NCBI RefSeq assembly: GCF_921293095.1
Contig: NC_060253.1
Coordinates: forward strand, 75,243,992-75,307,991
Source: Ischnura elegans
Taxonomy: Eukaryota; Arthropoda; Insecta; Odonata; Coenagrionidae
DNA length: 64,000 nt
Direction of reading: 5' to 3'
The notes below the pieces were generated by a model. The model worked only from the letters and a program-made list of their open reading frames with translations. It searched no databases and was not told where the DNA came from. The translations under genes and the position numbers were made by a program. Shown here piece by piece: positions 1 to 12,182 of the stretch. Position 1 is the stretch's first letter; each line of letters opens with the position of its first letter.

Positions 1-515
1 GCATGTATTGGCTGCAACTTTGTAAAAAGTAAGGCCGGAAATAATTCAGGAGTTCCAACATTTGTAGCAAAAATTTGACAGAGATTAAGGATTGTATGCA
101 AGTAATGATAATTCTTCGCAATGAGTCATAAAAAAATTTGACCTTACATTTTCAATTCACTAAATTACATTTTACCTATTTCTTAAAACACTAGTTTTTG
201 GAGACTGGAGGGAAAGTAAGATATAGGAAACAATATGGTAATTCGACAGTGGGTACTTTTGTATCTCTGAATGGGTACTTTGACTGTCGCCAATAACCAA
301 TGTAAGCATTTGATGTTCATTTGCTTCGTAATTTTTAGAGCGACTTCAAGGTCCTGCTTTCTCCCTTTACTTAAAATAAACATCCATCAGACACCCTATT
401 TTTGTTCAATATATTTTTTTATGCAACTCCAGAGAAATGAAAAGAACACATTTTAAATTTTTCACTCAATTTTGGCCCTACACAATAATATCCATAATCA
501 TCAAAAGGAGAAATA

Positions 516-1462
<947 letters not shown>

Positions 1463-1493
1463 TACAATTAGCAGAGACTAACAGATAACTTAA

Positions 1494-1966
1494 CCCTATG
1501 GCACTCGTGCAGGATACAGTTGTAGCCCAGACATTCTGTACACTGTGTTTCTGCCACATGTTGACAGGGGTGGGGAGGAGTCTCAGTAAGAAAAAAAATA
1601 TGTAGAGATAAAAAATGTAGGAGGTAATTTAACCCTTTTAGTGCTATCCATCTTCCCGGGGTACAGTCGAAAAATGCGGAGGATATTTTAATAAAATGTA
1701 GCAACTAGGAAAAATAAACAATATATAGTTCATTTTTTTGATATCTAAAAGCAGTTTTTTAATTAATGAGATTAAATTGGACAATAATCACATTTTTATA
1801 CGTTTACTGATATATAAGTTATTTTATTTCAATGTCCTCAAATTTAACAACAATAACGTAAAAGCCGATATATCAGCGCGCCGCACTAAAAGGGTTAATT
1901 TAAAAAACTGTAGCGGTATCCCGCACATTTACTCGTGATTCAGTATCCTGCGTGAGTGCCGCAGGG
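1494..1966. mobile_element. piggyBac-type MITE (outer)
   Basis: The ends are CCCTATGGCACTCGTGCAGG and the complement of CCTGCGTGAGTGCCGCAGGG, each flanked by TTAA (1490-1493 and 1967-1970). A TTAA duplication with CCC-starting inverted repeats is the piggyBac signature. No transposase is present. A second TTAA element is nested inside. Confidence 0.82.
1633..1894. mobile_element. piggyBac-type MITE (inner, nested)
   Basis: A 262 bp element with 12 bp perfect inverted repeats (CCCTTTTAGTGC) and TTAA at both borders (1629-1632 and 1895-1898). It lies wholly within the TTAA element at 1494-1966, so it inserted later. The inside is AT-rich and non-coding. Confidence 0.82.
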
Positions 1967-2089
1967 TTAAGTGCTCCATCCATAGATGGAGAAAGAGAAA
2001 GATGTAAAAATAAAGAATGCAAGATACTGGCAAGAGCGAAATGCAAACTGTCCATGAGTAAGGCTTGCAATTGCCCACCTAGTTCTTAC

Positions 2090-4831
2090 TTTCTGAGCAT
2101 TTCCTGGGCTGCAGGCCGCAACTTATTGAAGGTGATCTTTTCTTTGCGATTCACCATGATTGATACAACCACATCTACACAGCGAAACACCTCAGCAAGG
2201 CAGCGGTACTGATATGGTAGACTGAGAGGAGATCCTTTAGAGGGGGAGGCAGTCATGGATTTTGAAGGTGACAACGTCACCCGTGATGATGTGAGATGAC
2301 TGAATCGTTGATAAGCTGGAATTGGTGATTTCGGGGGAGATTTGATTGGACTAGCAGGCATGGTTTTAGCTGGGCTGCAAAGTAAACAAAGAGATCAAAT
2401 GATGAGAGATGGCCAAAAAATTCTTTTCGACAATACAATTAATGAAATTTTATGTACACAGAAAAAGCATCCTACATAGTAAACCCCTATTTTAAGAAGT
2501 TATCATTTAATGCCTTGAATGCTAATACATGACATTCATCATTTATGCCATTCATAACTATAAAATTTGATAACAATAATAAGATTTTTTGCAACAGGAG
2601 GAAGCATTACTTGAAACGAGAAGTTTAATCAAACATCTGCACACAAGTCAGGCTAATCATGGAAAAACAAAAGGTTTCCTTCCTCTTCAGGCTACATTTA
2701 CACATGATTAGTGAGTGGAAAATAACTTGGATAGTACACCAAAAGTAATGGCCTAAGCTCAAACCTCTTTAGCACAGGAACTTCAAATTGGATTTCCTCG
2801 AACTTCTGCAATGATGGCATCCCACCAGAACTAATTTCTCTATCAGCCTCACGTATTTTAGCGGCACAGCTAGATACATGTGCAAGAGACTGTCTCAGCT
2901 CTGCAAGCCTCTTACTTCCCAACAGCCGTCCTCGAATTTCAGAAAGGGATAAATCCTATAAGAGATTTACAAATCAAAATCAAAAAAATCAAATGCTTCC
3001 AAGATATACCCCACATAAATACTTGTCCGTTTGTTTCTAGTCAACTGCTTTTCATCTCAATAGCCAAGAACATGACATCCCTCATTCCTCTTTAAATTAT
3101 AAAAAACCTGACCCCTAAGAGACCACAGTAATGAACTTATCAATTGGGACACCAGCTAATATAACATAAAATAAAACTGAGAAGTTTATGGCAATCGAAG
3201 ATGCATTAGCAATGCATTGTCGATTATGATAAGCATAAAAATCTTAGTGTGGAGACATCAACGAGGTACAAATCTGATACCGGCATTCAGTCAAATAAAA
3301 CAACTATATGAGAACAATAAAATGACTTTTCTTCCTCCCATTCCACTGAAAAGTCAACAGGCTTTTTTAACAGTTTAAAAGAAAAGGCTAGGCATAAAAG
3401 AAACAATTATTAATTTCAAAAACTACCAGGAATGGATCTTTAATTGAATTGCCCAGTTAGCAACATAAGAACTCCCTTAAGGACCTGAAAATCCAGGGAC
3501 TGAAATTCACACCTTTCAAAATCTTGAACATTCTATATTCCATAGATAAATCCAAAATCATAATTCCTCAAAACTTTATCCAAGTATCACAATTGAAAGG
3601 ATATAAAAAATTGCGAACAGCTTTCCTCGTTATTAATCTTTGCTGAGTTTAAACTATCATTTCTATTCGCAAAATAAGAAATTGAGGGCAATGTACACCA
3701 TTTGAGAATAAAATTGCAATATCACCAGGTTAGATGATGAATCAAAATGAAAAATAAAAGCGGTCAAAATACTAACCCCACATGGTCAATTGCGAGCGCA
3801 ATAAATAATTTGGCTCAACTGAAGGAAGCAACAAGTACTTGAAATAATATTTCAAAACTGAAAAAAAATAATCATTAATTTTGACATTCACAACCTCCTT
3901 ACGCCCTTTCGTCCTCGGCCCCAAGGAAAATATCTCACCTTTCGCGACGTTTTCTCAGTTTTTCCTGACACAGCAGCAGTTTCATTGCTAGTCTTTTCCT
4001 GACTACCGACATGCCTTTCAAGTGCTGAAACAGCGATTTCTTTTCCCTTCTCGTTTTCCTCACGTCGAGTGTCATCCACCTTTCGAGGAGACAAATTCCC
4101 CATCTTCTCAAACACGACATGTTTCTTTTTTGGAGACAAGTACAGAGGCGGTTCTACAATAGAAGCTTCTTGCTTTGGCTGAAAAGCAAAATACTCTGGT
4201 AGAAAACATGGGCTCCTGAACCATACACAGTCTTATCAAAGAGGAAAAATAAGAACCACAAGCAGGCATTTCATTTCCACAGTTAATGAAACCAAACTTG
4301 ACCGTTGTCAGGAATCTATGACGAAGTGTTAAGGATTATTTTAAAAAAGCATTTACTCACCAACGTTTGATTGTTTTCAACGTTTTGCGATCCTTCAGAT
4401 GACTCTTGCGGCGTCTGAACACTTTCCTTCGGCTGGATTTCGGCTACCTGAACGACTCTTTCGCTGACGCTGAAAAACAAACTGCTAATAGACGCTTGAC
4501 CTTTGTCCTCGCATGATTTGATAGCCTTTTTCCCTTTTAGGGCCTCTTTTTTAACTTTAGCCTTCTTCACAGATGTCGACCTTTTAACAGCTTGAGAATT
4601 ACTATTATTTACCCTAGGAGGTGCCTTCTGAGAAGTGTTGTTTACATCTTTCAAGTCAGCATCTTTAGCTTTTCTCAGAAGTAACAAAGATTCATTGATA
4701 ATATCTTGCTTGCCTGAACTTTCGGTGATGCACTCATCAATAATCCTAACCTTGGAATGTTTTTTTATCTCCTCCACAGAACTCCTCTTCCTAACGCTGT
4801 AGAAGCCAGTCAAAGTGGATTGCACAGACAT
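2090..4831 (-). CDS. CDT1: CDT1 replication licensing factor, 5' four coding exons (3' end outside window)
   Basis: CDT1 loads the MCM2-7 helicase at origins in G1 and is blocked by geminin. Coding exons, all with GT-AG borders and matching phases: 4361-4831, 3939-4178, 2765-2955 and 2090-2374, giving 395 codons plus two bases. The N-terminus reads QSTLTGFYSVRKR, a PIP box with basic residues at the expected degron spacing (TG replaces the usual TD). Six full CDK sites of the S-P-x-K/R type occur (SPKK, SPRK, SPIK, SPPK, SPSK twice). Exon 4 carries IPAYQRF and then LPYQYRCLAEVFRCVDVVVS and FNKLRPAAQEMLRK, the start of the geminin/MCM-binding winged-helix region. The donor at 2089-2088 shows the gene continues left of the window. 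The start codon at 4831 puts the PIP box at the extreme N-terminus, as in the family. Drosophila calls this gene double parked. Exon calls are from reading, not alignment. Confidence 0.92.
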
Positions 4832-5046
4832 TTTACCGTCGATCAGACGTGAATTACTATTGAGTAGCTGGCTTTACAAAGCTTATCATCAAAATAAGGA
4901 ATTAAGAATTGCGGTACCGATTCCAAAGACAATTTCCTCAACTTCAGAACTTGAATTTAACACAATAGCAATTCTCCACAGCCACCACAGCTGACAACAT
5001 AGCACAGCTTGATCCGTGAGGTTCGGGACGACCAGTTTCACCAGTT

Positions 5047-5056
5047 GGGCGGGAAA
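5047..5056 (-). promoter_or_regulatory. E2F-type site upstream of CDT1
   Basis: The minus strand reads TTTCCCGCCC, a perfect match to the E2F consensus TTTSSCGC, about 215 bp upstream of the CDT1 start codon in the CDT1 direction. CDT1 is an established E2F/S-phase target in animals, so the position fits. No TATA box was noticed. Confidence 0.65.
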
Positions 5057-5099
5057 TTGAGTGCGAATGCAGAGACATCTGTGTTTCTTTCTGCTTAAC

Positions 5100-5235
5100 C
5101 AGCGGAGTTCGGGGCGGCCGGCGCGGCTCAGCGCGGCAGGTGAGGGAGTCCAGGGAGTCGGGAGTGCGGGGAAGGGTAGTGGATAGTGGTTGATAGTGGT
5201 GGATAGGGCCAGATAGGGCAGGGTAGGGTATGGAG
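5100..5235. promoter_or_regulatory. GC-rich promoter-like stretch with a possible plus-strand splice donor
   Basis: 5105-5150 is strongly GC- and CpG-rich against an AT-rich background and lies just upstream of CDT1, so it is probably part of that promoter. On the plus strand GCGGCAG/GTGAGGG near 5140 is a strong donor, which could end a non-coding first exon of a divergent transcript. 5160-5235 is a G-rich imperfect repeat of GGATAG/GGTAG units. No open reading frame supports a gene here. Confidence 0.35.
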
Positions 5236-5410
5236 GGGTGAAGGTGGTCGTTTGGGAATAATTATCTTCGGCTATCTTTATGTTTTCGTGGGGTGGATGA
5301 AGTTGAGAATGAAAGAATTATTAACCTCTGGCCAGTAAATGTGAGTAAAGATTTTGAAATTTAGTCTTGAGGTTCTCAGTTTTAGGATGCGTGTGTATGC
5401 AAATCATTTG

Positions 5411-5583
5411 AAAAAATAATCGGGTGTTTTCCCGGCGTAGGTGTTGGATGAAAAGTTCTCGGGCTTTCCACCGGGTAATAAAATCCTTCTCCGCAGACGT
5501 TTCGATGTCCAGCAGGGGCATCGAAACGTCTGCGGAGAAGGATTTTATTACCCGGTGGAAAGAAAGCCCGAGAACTTTTCATC
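5411..5583. mobile_element. fold-back insertion 1, with 11 bp target duplication
   Basis: A long palindrome with arms at about 5444-5507 and 5519-5586 (64 and 68 bp, the right arm carrying a 4 bp insertion) around an 11 bp centre. The insertion is flanked by direct repeats CAAATCATTTG at 5400-5410 and 5584-5594. Shared words with the copies at 42.0 and 59.9 kb are TTTTCCCGGCG, TTCTCGGG, ACCGGGT and CGAAACGT. The 11 bp duplication suggests target-primed reverse transcription rather than a cut-and-paste element. Confidence 0.75.
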
Positions 5584-5590
5584 CAAATCA

Positions 5591-8500
5591 TTTGGCTGAA
5601 GCAAGCACCTTTGATTTCGTGATGTATCGGAGAGGAATTTCATGTTATGTAATGCTTGTTCGTTTAGCAAAAGAGCAGCCCTACTGTCAAACGTATACTC
5701 GATTACACGCTATATATACGTGACTCAAAATCACGAATAGCTGAATCACCTAGATTTAATACTCCTAATCGAACTTATATAAAATTATCATTGCACTCAC
5801 ACCTTTCATGATTCTGGGAGGTTTGATGAAGATTATAGCTTTTGTAAATCTCCCAGTGGAAGTTGAAGGTAGTTTGTCCCATTGCTCTTATGAAGCAGTC
5901 ATGGAAGAGACCGACAGCTTTTTCGTCCAAAGTATGGCTGAAATTCCTCGTTATCCATCTTTATATCCGCCCCTAAGATCCTCAAAGGTCCACCCATACT
6001 TCCACCGTTTTTACCATGGTTCTCAGTTCTCACTTATCTTTACTGTGCTAGGCAAGCGGCATCATTGTTTTTTAGTTGCCGTAGGTGATATTACCAAAAC
6101 GCACGGTCTTAGCGGAAATACACAAATGTTTACAAAATGACTGGGCAGTCTGAATAATATGGTAATCCTGTTCCTTGACTTAACCAACTACACCTTAAAA
6201 ATAATTCCTACGTTTATTTATGCTCGGGCATTTGTTGTGGTTATCCTGTTGCGCATAAAACTTTGTTGAACAATTATTTCTGTTGCCCATTCATGTGTTT
6301 TTGCCGTCTATATAATATGCTTTTCGCTGATTCCGAGTGACCTAACAACTTGATGCTTAATTTTGGAATTACTTAAATCTTTGTTATTGCCATGTTGTCA
6401 GCCGCCTATATTTTTGTGAATGTCTTTTCATGTCTTATTCCTCTCCACCTCGGACTGTATTAAATTTCAATTTTCAAACTTAAGAGTTCTTTCGCTCCCT
6501 GTATGTTGTCCTTCAATGTAACAATTAATAAAATAATGTTATTTGAATTTCAAACTGTACAAAATTATGGTATACCGACAACTAATCCTAGACACTGGTC
6601 ATATAAAGGTGAAGGAGAGGGGCTCGGCTAAAGAACCTGAATTCAGTGTTTATATTTTCAACTTTTTCGATACATTTCTCTCAGAAACTCTAGACCCCAT
6701 GAAAAGTCAACCCAGGAGATTCCACAGCAGTTGCCATCTAACTCTGTTCATGATTTATTGCTAAACTAACCGAAAATTTCTTCTACCATCATGCACTGTT
6801 TTTTGCTGGTTTAAGAGACTAGAAATAAAAACTCAGTACTCCTTGAAATAGATATATTTGGGGGTCTCTCTCTACTTGCCATTTAGTAACTACTCCCATG
6901 TATTATCCTGGTGTGCATTTTCCAACTCTGAACAATACCTAGTGCATATTTCATCCCAGTAAAATATTGACTTGGAATCTTTACTAAATTAGCTGATGTT
7001 TGAGTTGCAGTGAAAATAGTCTTCCAAGGCTTTATTACTTCCTTGTGCTTATCTTCATGACTGGACAGGAAAACACTCTTTAAAACAGTCAGGCTTAACA
7101 GAGGATCCAGAAAAGTTTTGAGTTGGAGGTAACTTTCCGAGAAGCACTGGAAATGTGTAATGTGATTCGGAATGAAATGAAAGGGTCTTAGGTCACTTTG
7201 TTGGCAAATTTTGTTTTTTTTTCCTTTTGCTCATTCCAAAAGTGAGGGCCTCTCTTTGGTAATATATTCAACTCATTACTAATATTATAGACACTTACTA
7301 CAATTAACTCGATCACTTATACAGCCCATCTACAAGATAACTTGAACTCCCTCGACATCTGGTTGGGAAACGAGTAGCGGATTCAGGAGGGGTCACGATC
7401 CCTCCCCAAAATTTTTATTAGTTCAATAGTTTTTGTATCCTTGTGAAGGAATACAGGTAGTGCATATGCATGCAAGTCAGTAATGTGATGGAAATTTAAG
7501 TTTTATTTATCGTAGAGCATAGTCCTCCCTGCAAAATCATTGACACAGGAGATCGCCCCTCATGGGGAGTATACGTTACTCCCCGGACCCTGGTTATCCC
7601 TATCCCCTCCCCCTCCCAAATTTGATGCCAAATCCACCCCTGGAAATAACGACATTTCATTCAACTGTGCAAATGTAGTGCCATTGGCTTCTGGAGATTC
7701 AGGACATTCTTCATTTTCCATACCCTATTTCCAATCAATAATTAACCAGAACAGCATCTGTAAAACTTAAGATGCATGTAATGATTGCAAAAGACTTAGA
7801 TTCAAGGACTTGCAAAAGATATCATCCCAAGTCATGAGAATATTAGGATTTGTCGTATGCTCCTCACCTTCATTTTACAATTTATTCTGAACATATTAAA
7901 ACCGTATTAACTTCATTAATTTGCTCTTGTTTTGAATACCCCTTTTTTCAAATTCTTGAGATGGTTCTACGAAAATTCATGGGGCATATTTCAGTCAAAT
8001 TAGGCCATCTTATTTTACTGCGTATAAAGATTTATAATCTGCTCTCAGTATACCTACTCATACAGGAAGGAGTGAGATTAACAACCTAATGTTATAATTT
8101 AACATTATATTATCATATGAACTCACCTGAGGTATTGAAGTTAAGAAACATTTATGTTCCTCATGTATGTCAATCATCGAATATACTCCACATTTTTCAT
8201 CATAGTGCACATTGTGCATTCAATATCCAAATTTCAAGAATGGTATGGTTGGCTAACAGTAATAAGGGTATTGATTTATCTTTTTCAGTAACTAAATTTC
8301 AAAATATTGTCCTGTCTTCTATGTGATATATTAGCACCATTGTCCTCGTCCTTTTTCTATTATGTGTTCCTATCCCTTACCTATGATTTATTTGTGTTTT
8401 TGCCCTTGATGTGTCATGTGAATTAATGAAGGAGTAAATTTTCATACTTAGTCATAATTTTGATCTTAGAGATTTTTCTCTATTATAGTAAATCATAAAT

Positions 8501-10047
8501 TTAAGAAATAAACTCATATATTCATAAAAGCATAGTTAATCATCCACATTAGCTGTTTGTGCCATTGCAACTCTTACACTGTTTATTTTCTAAATGTACT
8601 TCTCCAATATTATTTATTCTCCAAAGGTATTTGAATATTTTGCTATTTTCTATTGCAAATTTTGTACTAAAATGTATATTGGTAATTCTGAAGCCTATAA
8701 ATAAAGACTATATAGAATCTGTTTGAATTTTTTCAATTATTAACCTCTGCAAAAAACTTTAAGTACATACTAATAAAATATTTCCAGGTAGTGCTGGGGT
8801 TATGTTTGAGTTAGGTTCCTAAGAATTTCAGTAATTCAGATTTGTAAATTACTTGGATTCAGATAAAGAGTACTGGAGAATAATTGAAATAGCAATATTT
8901 TTCCAAAACTCGTTTTTATAATGTATGAATTTAACATTAGAAAAAGTATATTGCTTGAGGTTGTATGCAAGAAATTCCACAGGGTAATAACTGAACTGTT
9001 ATCTAATGTTGTATACATGGCTTACTTATTAGGGGAGAATTGGTTGGATGTAGGAGGTAGATTTTAGGAATGTTTATTTATCTGCAGATGACACACAGGT
9101 CATTACATTTCTAACCATCCAATATTAATGAAGTTTGTTGCTCGACAATTTTAATTATCCTGATTTTTTTATATTTGGTTCCCTACAAATAGATAATGGC
9201 AAAACACTATTTGAAAAAATTTACAGGCCATAGTTTTTTTGGCAGCAATTTTTATAAGGACAGCGGAGCAAATTTGGATGAAAAGCCTGGTTTGCATGAA
9301 GTTTAATTTTGAAGCTATTTTAAAAGATATCTGTATAATTCAAAAACCAGTGTGTTCAGCATGAAATAAACTATGGGAAACCATTTTTAATTTTTCTATC
9401 ATAAAAGACAGTCAGTTGAAATCTTTCCGTAAAACGTCTGGAAAAATTTGTCAATACTAACTTTTTAACACCATAAATTTTTATGAAGTAAATGAGACTT
9501 ACTAATAAAATGTTATTTCTGAGTTGAATACTTAAAAAGCTACTTGCAGTATAAGTTTTAGAACTGAGAATGCACTCCTTTTTTTTCTAGAGCTTGTCAA
9601 GCAATACTAAAAGCCTTTTATAGTATCTCATAAAAAAATTATGGCTGAGACCCAACAACATTTAGAGTAGTGGAGCAGTGAATTTCAGTAAAAACGCAAC
9701 CATTCTTCACACTCATTCAGTGCAAACAAGAGCTCGTGCAGTGCAAGTTAGCACACAAGGGCTTGATTAATTACATCGCCAATAAGTTTTATCTAAAACA
9801 TTAAAATTACATTTAAAATGGTATTATTTTTAATTTAGGCTTGATTTACACTATAATAAAAATTTATTTATAAATAGAAATATTTTGCATTGTCTGCATC
9901 GTAACGGCCATCTGTTGTAACCACATTGCACTTGCGGGAGTAAACTGCAGTTGAAAATAAGGCAGTAAAGGTCAGTCCCTCCCTCTATTTCATCTGCTAA
10001 AACTTTCGTTCATTTAAAATTTCATGTATGGAAAATTGGTCAATTTG
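5591..10047. other. gene-free AT-rich stretch
   Basis: No exon or conserved protein could be recognised. Open frames (for example 5808-6140) show no domain, splice context or family resemblance. 7375-7645 has facing C-rich and G-rich segments (GATTCAGGAGGGG and CCAAATCCACCCCTGG) that may be the ends of a degraded MITE; this is weak. Confidence 0.5.
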
Positions 10048-10055
10048 TATGACAC

Positions 10056-10353
10056 ATGGGAACACCCAGGGGGGGCGGCAGCCCCCTTAGAGGCAAAAAT
10101 CGCAAGTCTTTAAGCAAAATCAGTACTGAATTGAAACGAAAGTATTCAACAAATTTTCTTTAAACCAACAAAAAATGTTATATATTAGTATAAGATATGA
10201 AACTAAAATGAAACTTTTTTCAAGGAATAATCTCATAAACTGATAAGGCGATGTTATAATTTTCTTAAATTGTTGGTTTCATTCACTTTTCCATGCTAAA
10301 ATGTCACATCTTGGCTTGACCCACCCCTAGTTATGATCCTGGGTACGCCCTTG
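10056..10353. mobile_element. hAT-type MITE, CAAGGGCGTACCCAG family
   Basis: The left end is ATGGGAACACCCAG followed by a G/C-run hairpin (GGGGGGGCGGCAGCCCCC); the right end is CTGGGTACGCCCTTG. Flanks TATGACAC (10048-10055) and TATGACAT (10354-10361) match in 7 of 8 bases, an 8 bp duplication as in hAT elements. Relatives occur at 51078-51347 and about 62878-63168. Confidence 0.72.
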
Positions 10354-11195
10354 TATGACATTGACTTGTGATTCAGATTCCTCTGACAATCATACTAGCA
10401 CATCTGGAGATTTTAGGGTATGATAAATAAAAACAGCTTTGCTTCTGATTTTGATCCAGTCCAACAAGGTTGTACTGTATGTTTTGTGTGCCTTAGAGAT
10501 ACTTGTGCCAACAAAAGTCCACCTGTAAATTTGCCCATTACTTTCCCTTTGTTGCCTTTTCATAGTCTAATCAAATGCTTTCCGGAACTAACCTGACATA
10601 CTACCTTTTTCTTGAAGAATTAACATCATACATTTTAATATTGTCTGAATGTTACAAAAATTTCATCCAGGAGAAATGAAAGATTCCATTAATTGGTAAT
10701 CTTTTGTTGATCGGCTGTGGAAAAAAGTAAACTGCCAGGGAATTAATGCATCACACACATGTGAAAATGGAAGTTATGTTGGTAATTTTTTGTTTGACTG
10801 CTTATATTGAGGTGTGGGGAGTTGTTTAATGTATTTTTGGGGTCACTTAATCACATTAGGTCCCTAATTCCAACTATTTGTTAGCCTCCTTGGAACCATG
10901 TCAACTATGGATACTTAATTTTTCGTACAAATTCATTACTTTGCTGTAAACATTCGTGAAGCCTGTTCTCTCCACGGTCATTGGCTTTTGTTGAACACCA
11001 TTGAATACATCTTTAGTTTTCTTCATTTCAATGCCATTCACCTCAAGTCAATCATTAAGTTTTTTAAACTTTGACGTTTATAATTATTTTTTGTGATTTT
11101 CCGACATTTTGGTTGTAGTTCATACCATCATGAAAATCAGTCATTTATATTAGTGTGAATGATGTGTCAGTCTTTGAAGGAGTAGAAGTCTAATG

Positions 11196-11332
11196 AACTG
11201 GAGAAGAATTTAGAGCACCTTAGTGGGCCACATTATGAGAGACAATTGTGTGCTGAAAATATTCGTTGGAGGACAATATGTTGGGAAGAACTGCAGAGGA
11301 AGGCCACAAATAAGATATATGGAGCTATAGTG
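11196..11332 (+). pseudogene. non-LTR retrotransposon (LINE) C-terminal fragment
   Basis: One frame reads LVGHIMRDNCVLKIF, then VGKNCRGRPQIRYMEL and a stop. GHIMR...GR..RGRP...Y is the usual end of RTE/Jockey-like reverse transcriptase proteins. A stop interrupts the frame upstream and nothing longer is preserved. Confidence 0.6.
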
Positions 11333-12182
11333 GTCAAGGAGGTAGAACAGAAGTAGTGGCATAACTGCAGTGGGAGGGTTTAGATCCTCCTCCTAAGCCT
11401 CAGAGAAAAAAAATGTTTAAAACGATGGCCTAGTTTTGACATAGAGCAACTGGATCTGCTTAAAGTTGAATATCATTTAATAATATAATGGCAGTGAGAC
11501 TATAGTGACTGCATACCGACCAGTGATTAACCCATGGATCCCCTGTTGCCATGGGAGTCGTCCCACGCTCCTCCAATCCACCCAAATCAGAAGAATTATG
11601 TTAGCGTAATAATATTAGCTGTCAGGAGAATTGATGGGAGGGCTGTGTTAAACCTATCTTTAGGTAACTATGAATCGATTATTAAAGAAAAACTATAAGA
11701 ACTGTAAATGATATCAAATGGCCCAGATTTTTTTCCTGTCTGAAAGATTTCAAAATTTGTGATAGTGTAGGAGTACTGTCACAGTTACTGAATATATTTT
11801 TTAGTACAAAGAAAAATCGAAAGAATACTTCAATTGGTACTTCATCTTATTTCAGCTCCATATAGTGAGTGGAGAAAAATATTTAACCGCTAATTAAGTG
11901 AAGTATGGCCTCCTTTGTAACGGGTTGCAGTTTCTTTTCAGACAGTGGATTTAGTTTTACAGTCTCCTATATATGCACACATCTTTATATTTCGCGCGTT
12001 CTTCACCGCCATTACCCTTCAATTCGCATTTTCCGCAGCATTTGTTTTATTGTTTCTACGCCATCTGCAATGTTCTGAAATTGCTGTAGTACAGGCCGCC
12101 ATAATCAAACAACTGTGATAAAACGCTTCATGTTATGTTAGTTTTCCGTATTTCTACTTCTAAATTTCTCTAAGTACGTAAA
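11333..12182. other. SRPK upstream region
   Basis: Non-coding. Around 11352 a short segment (AGTGGCATAACTGCAG and facing G/C-rich words) resembles the left end of the CAGTGGCGTAACTATG MITE found at 52905. A CpG-containing stretch at 11990-12075 may be the SRPK promoter or 5' UTR. No clear TATA box. Confidence 0.4.

Noticed and set aside
5424-5723. Overlapping open frames of 66-99 codons on both strands
   Set aside because: They translate the two arms of the palindrome, which gives open frames in mirrored positions on both strands.
5808-6140. 110-codon open frame downstream of the first fold-back insertion
   Set aside because: No recognisable domain, no splice context and no compositional support; compatible with chance in AT-rich DNA.
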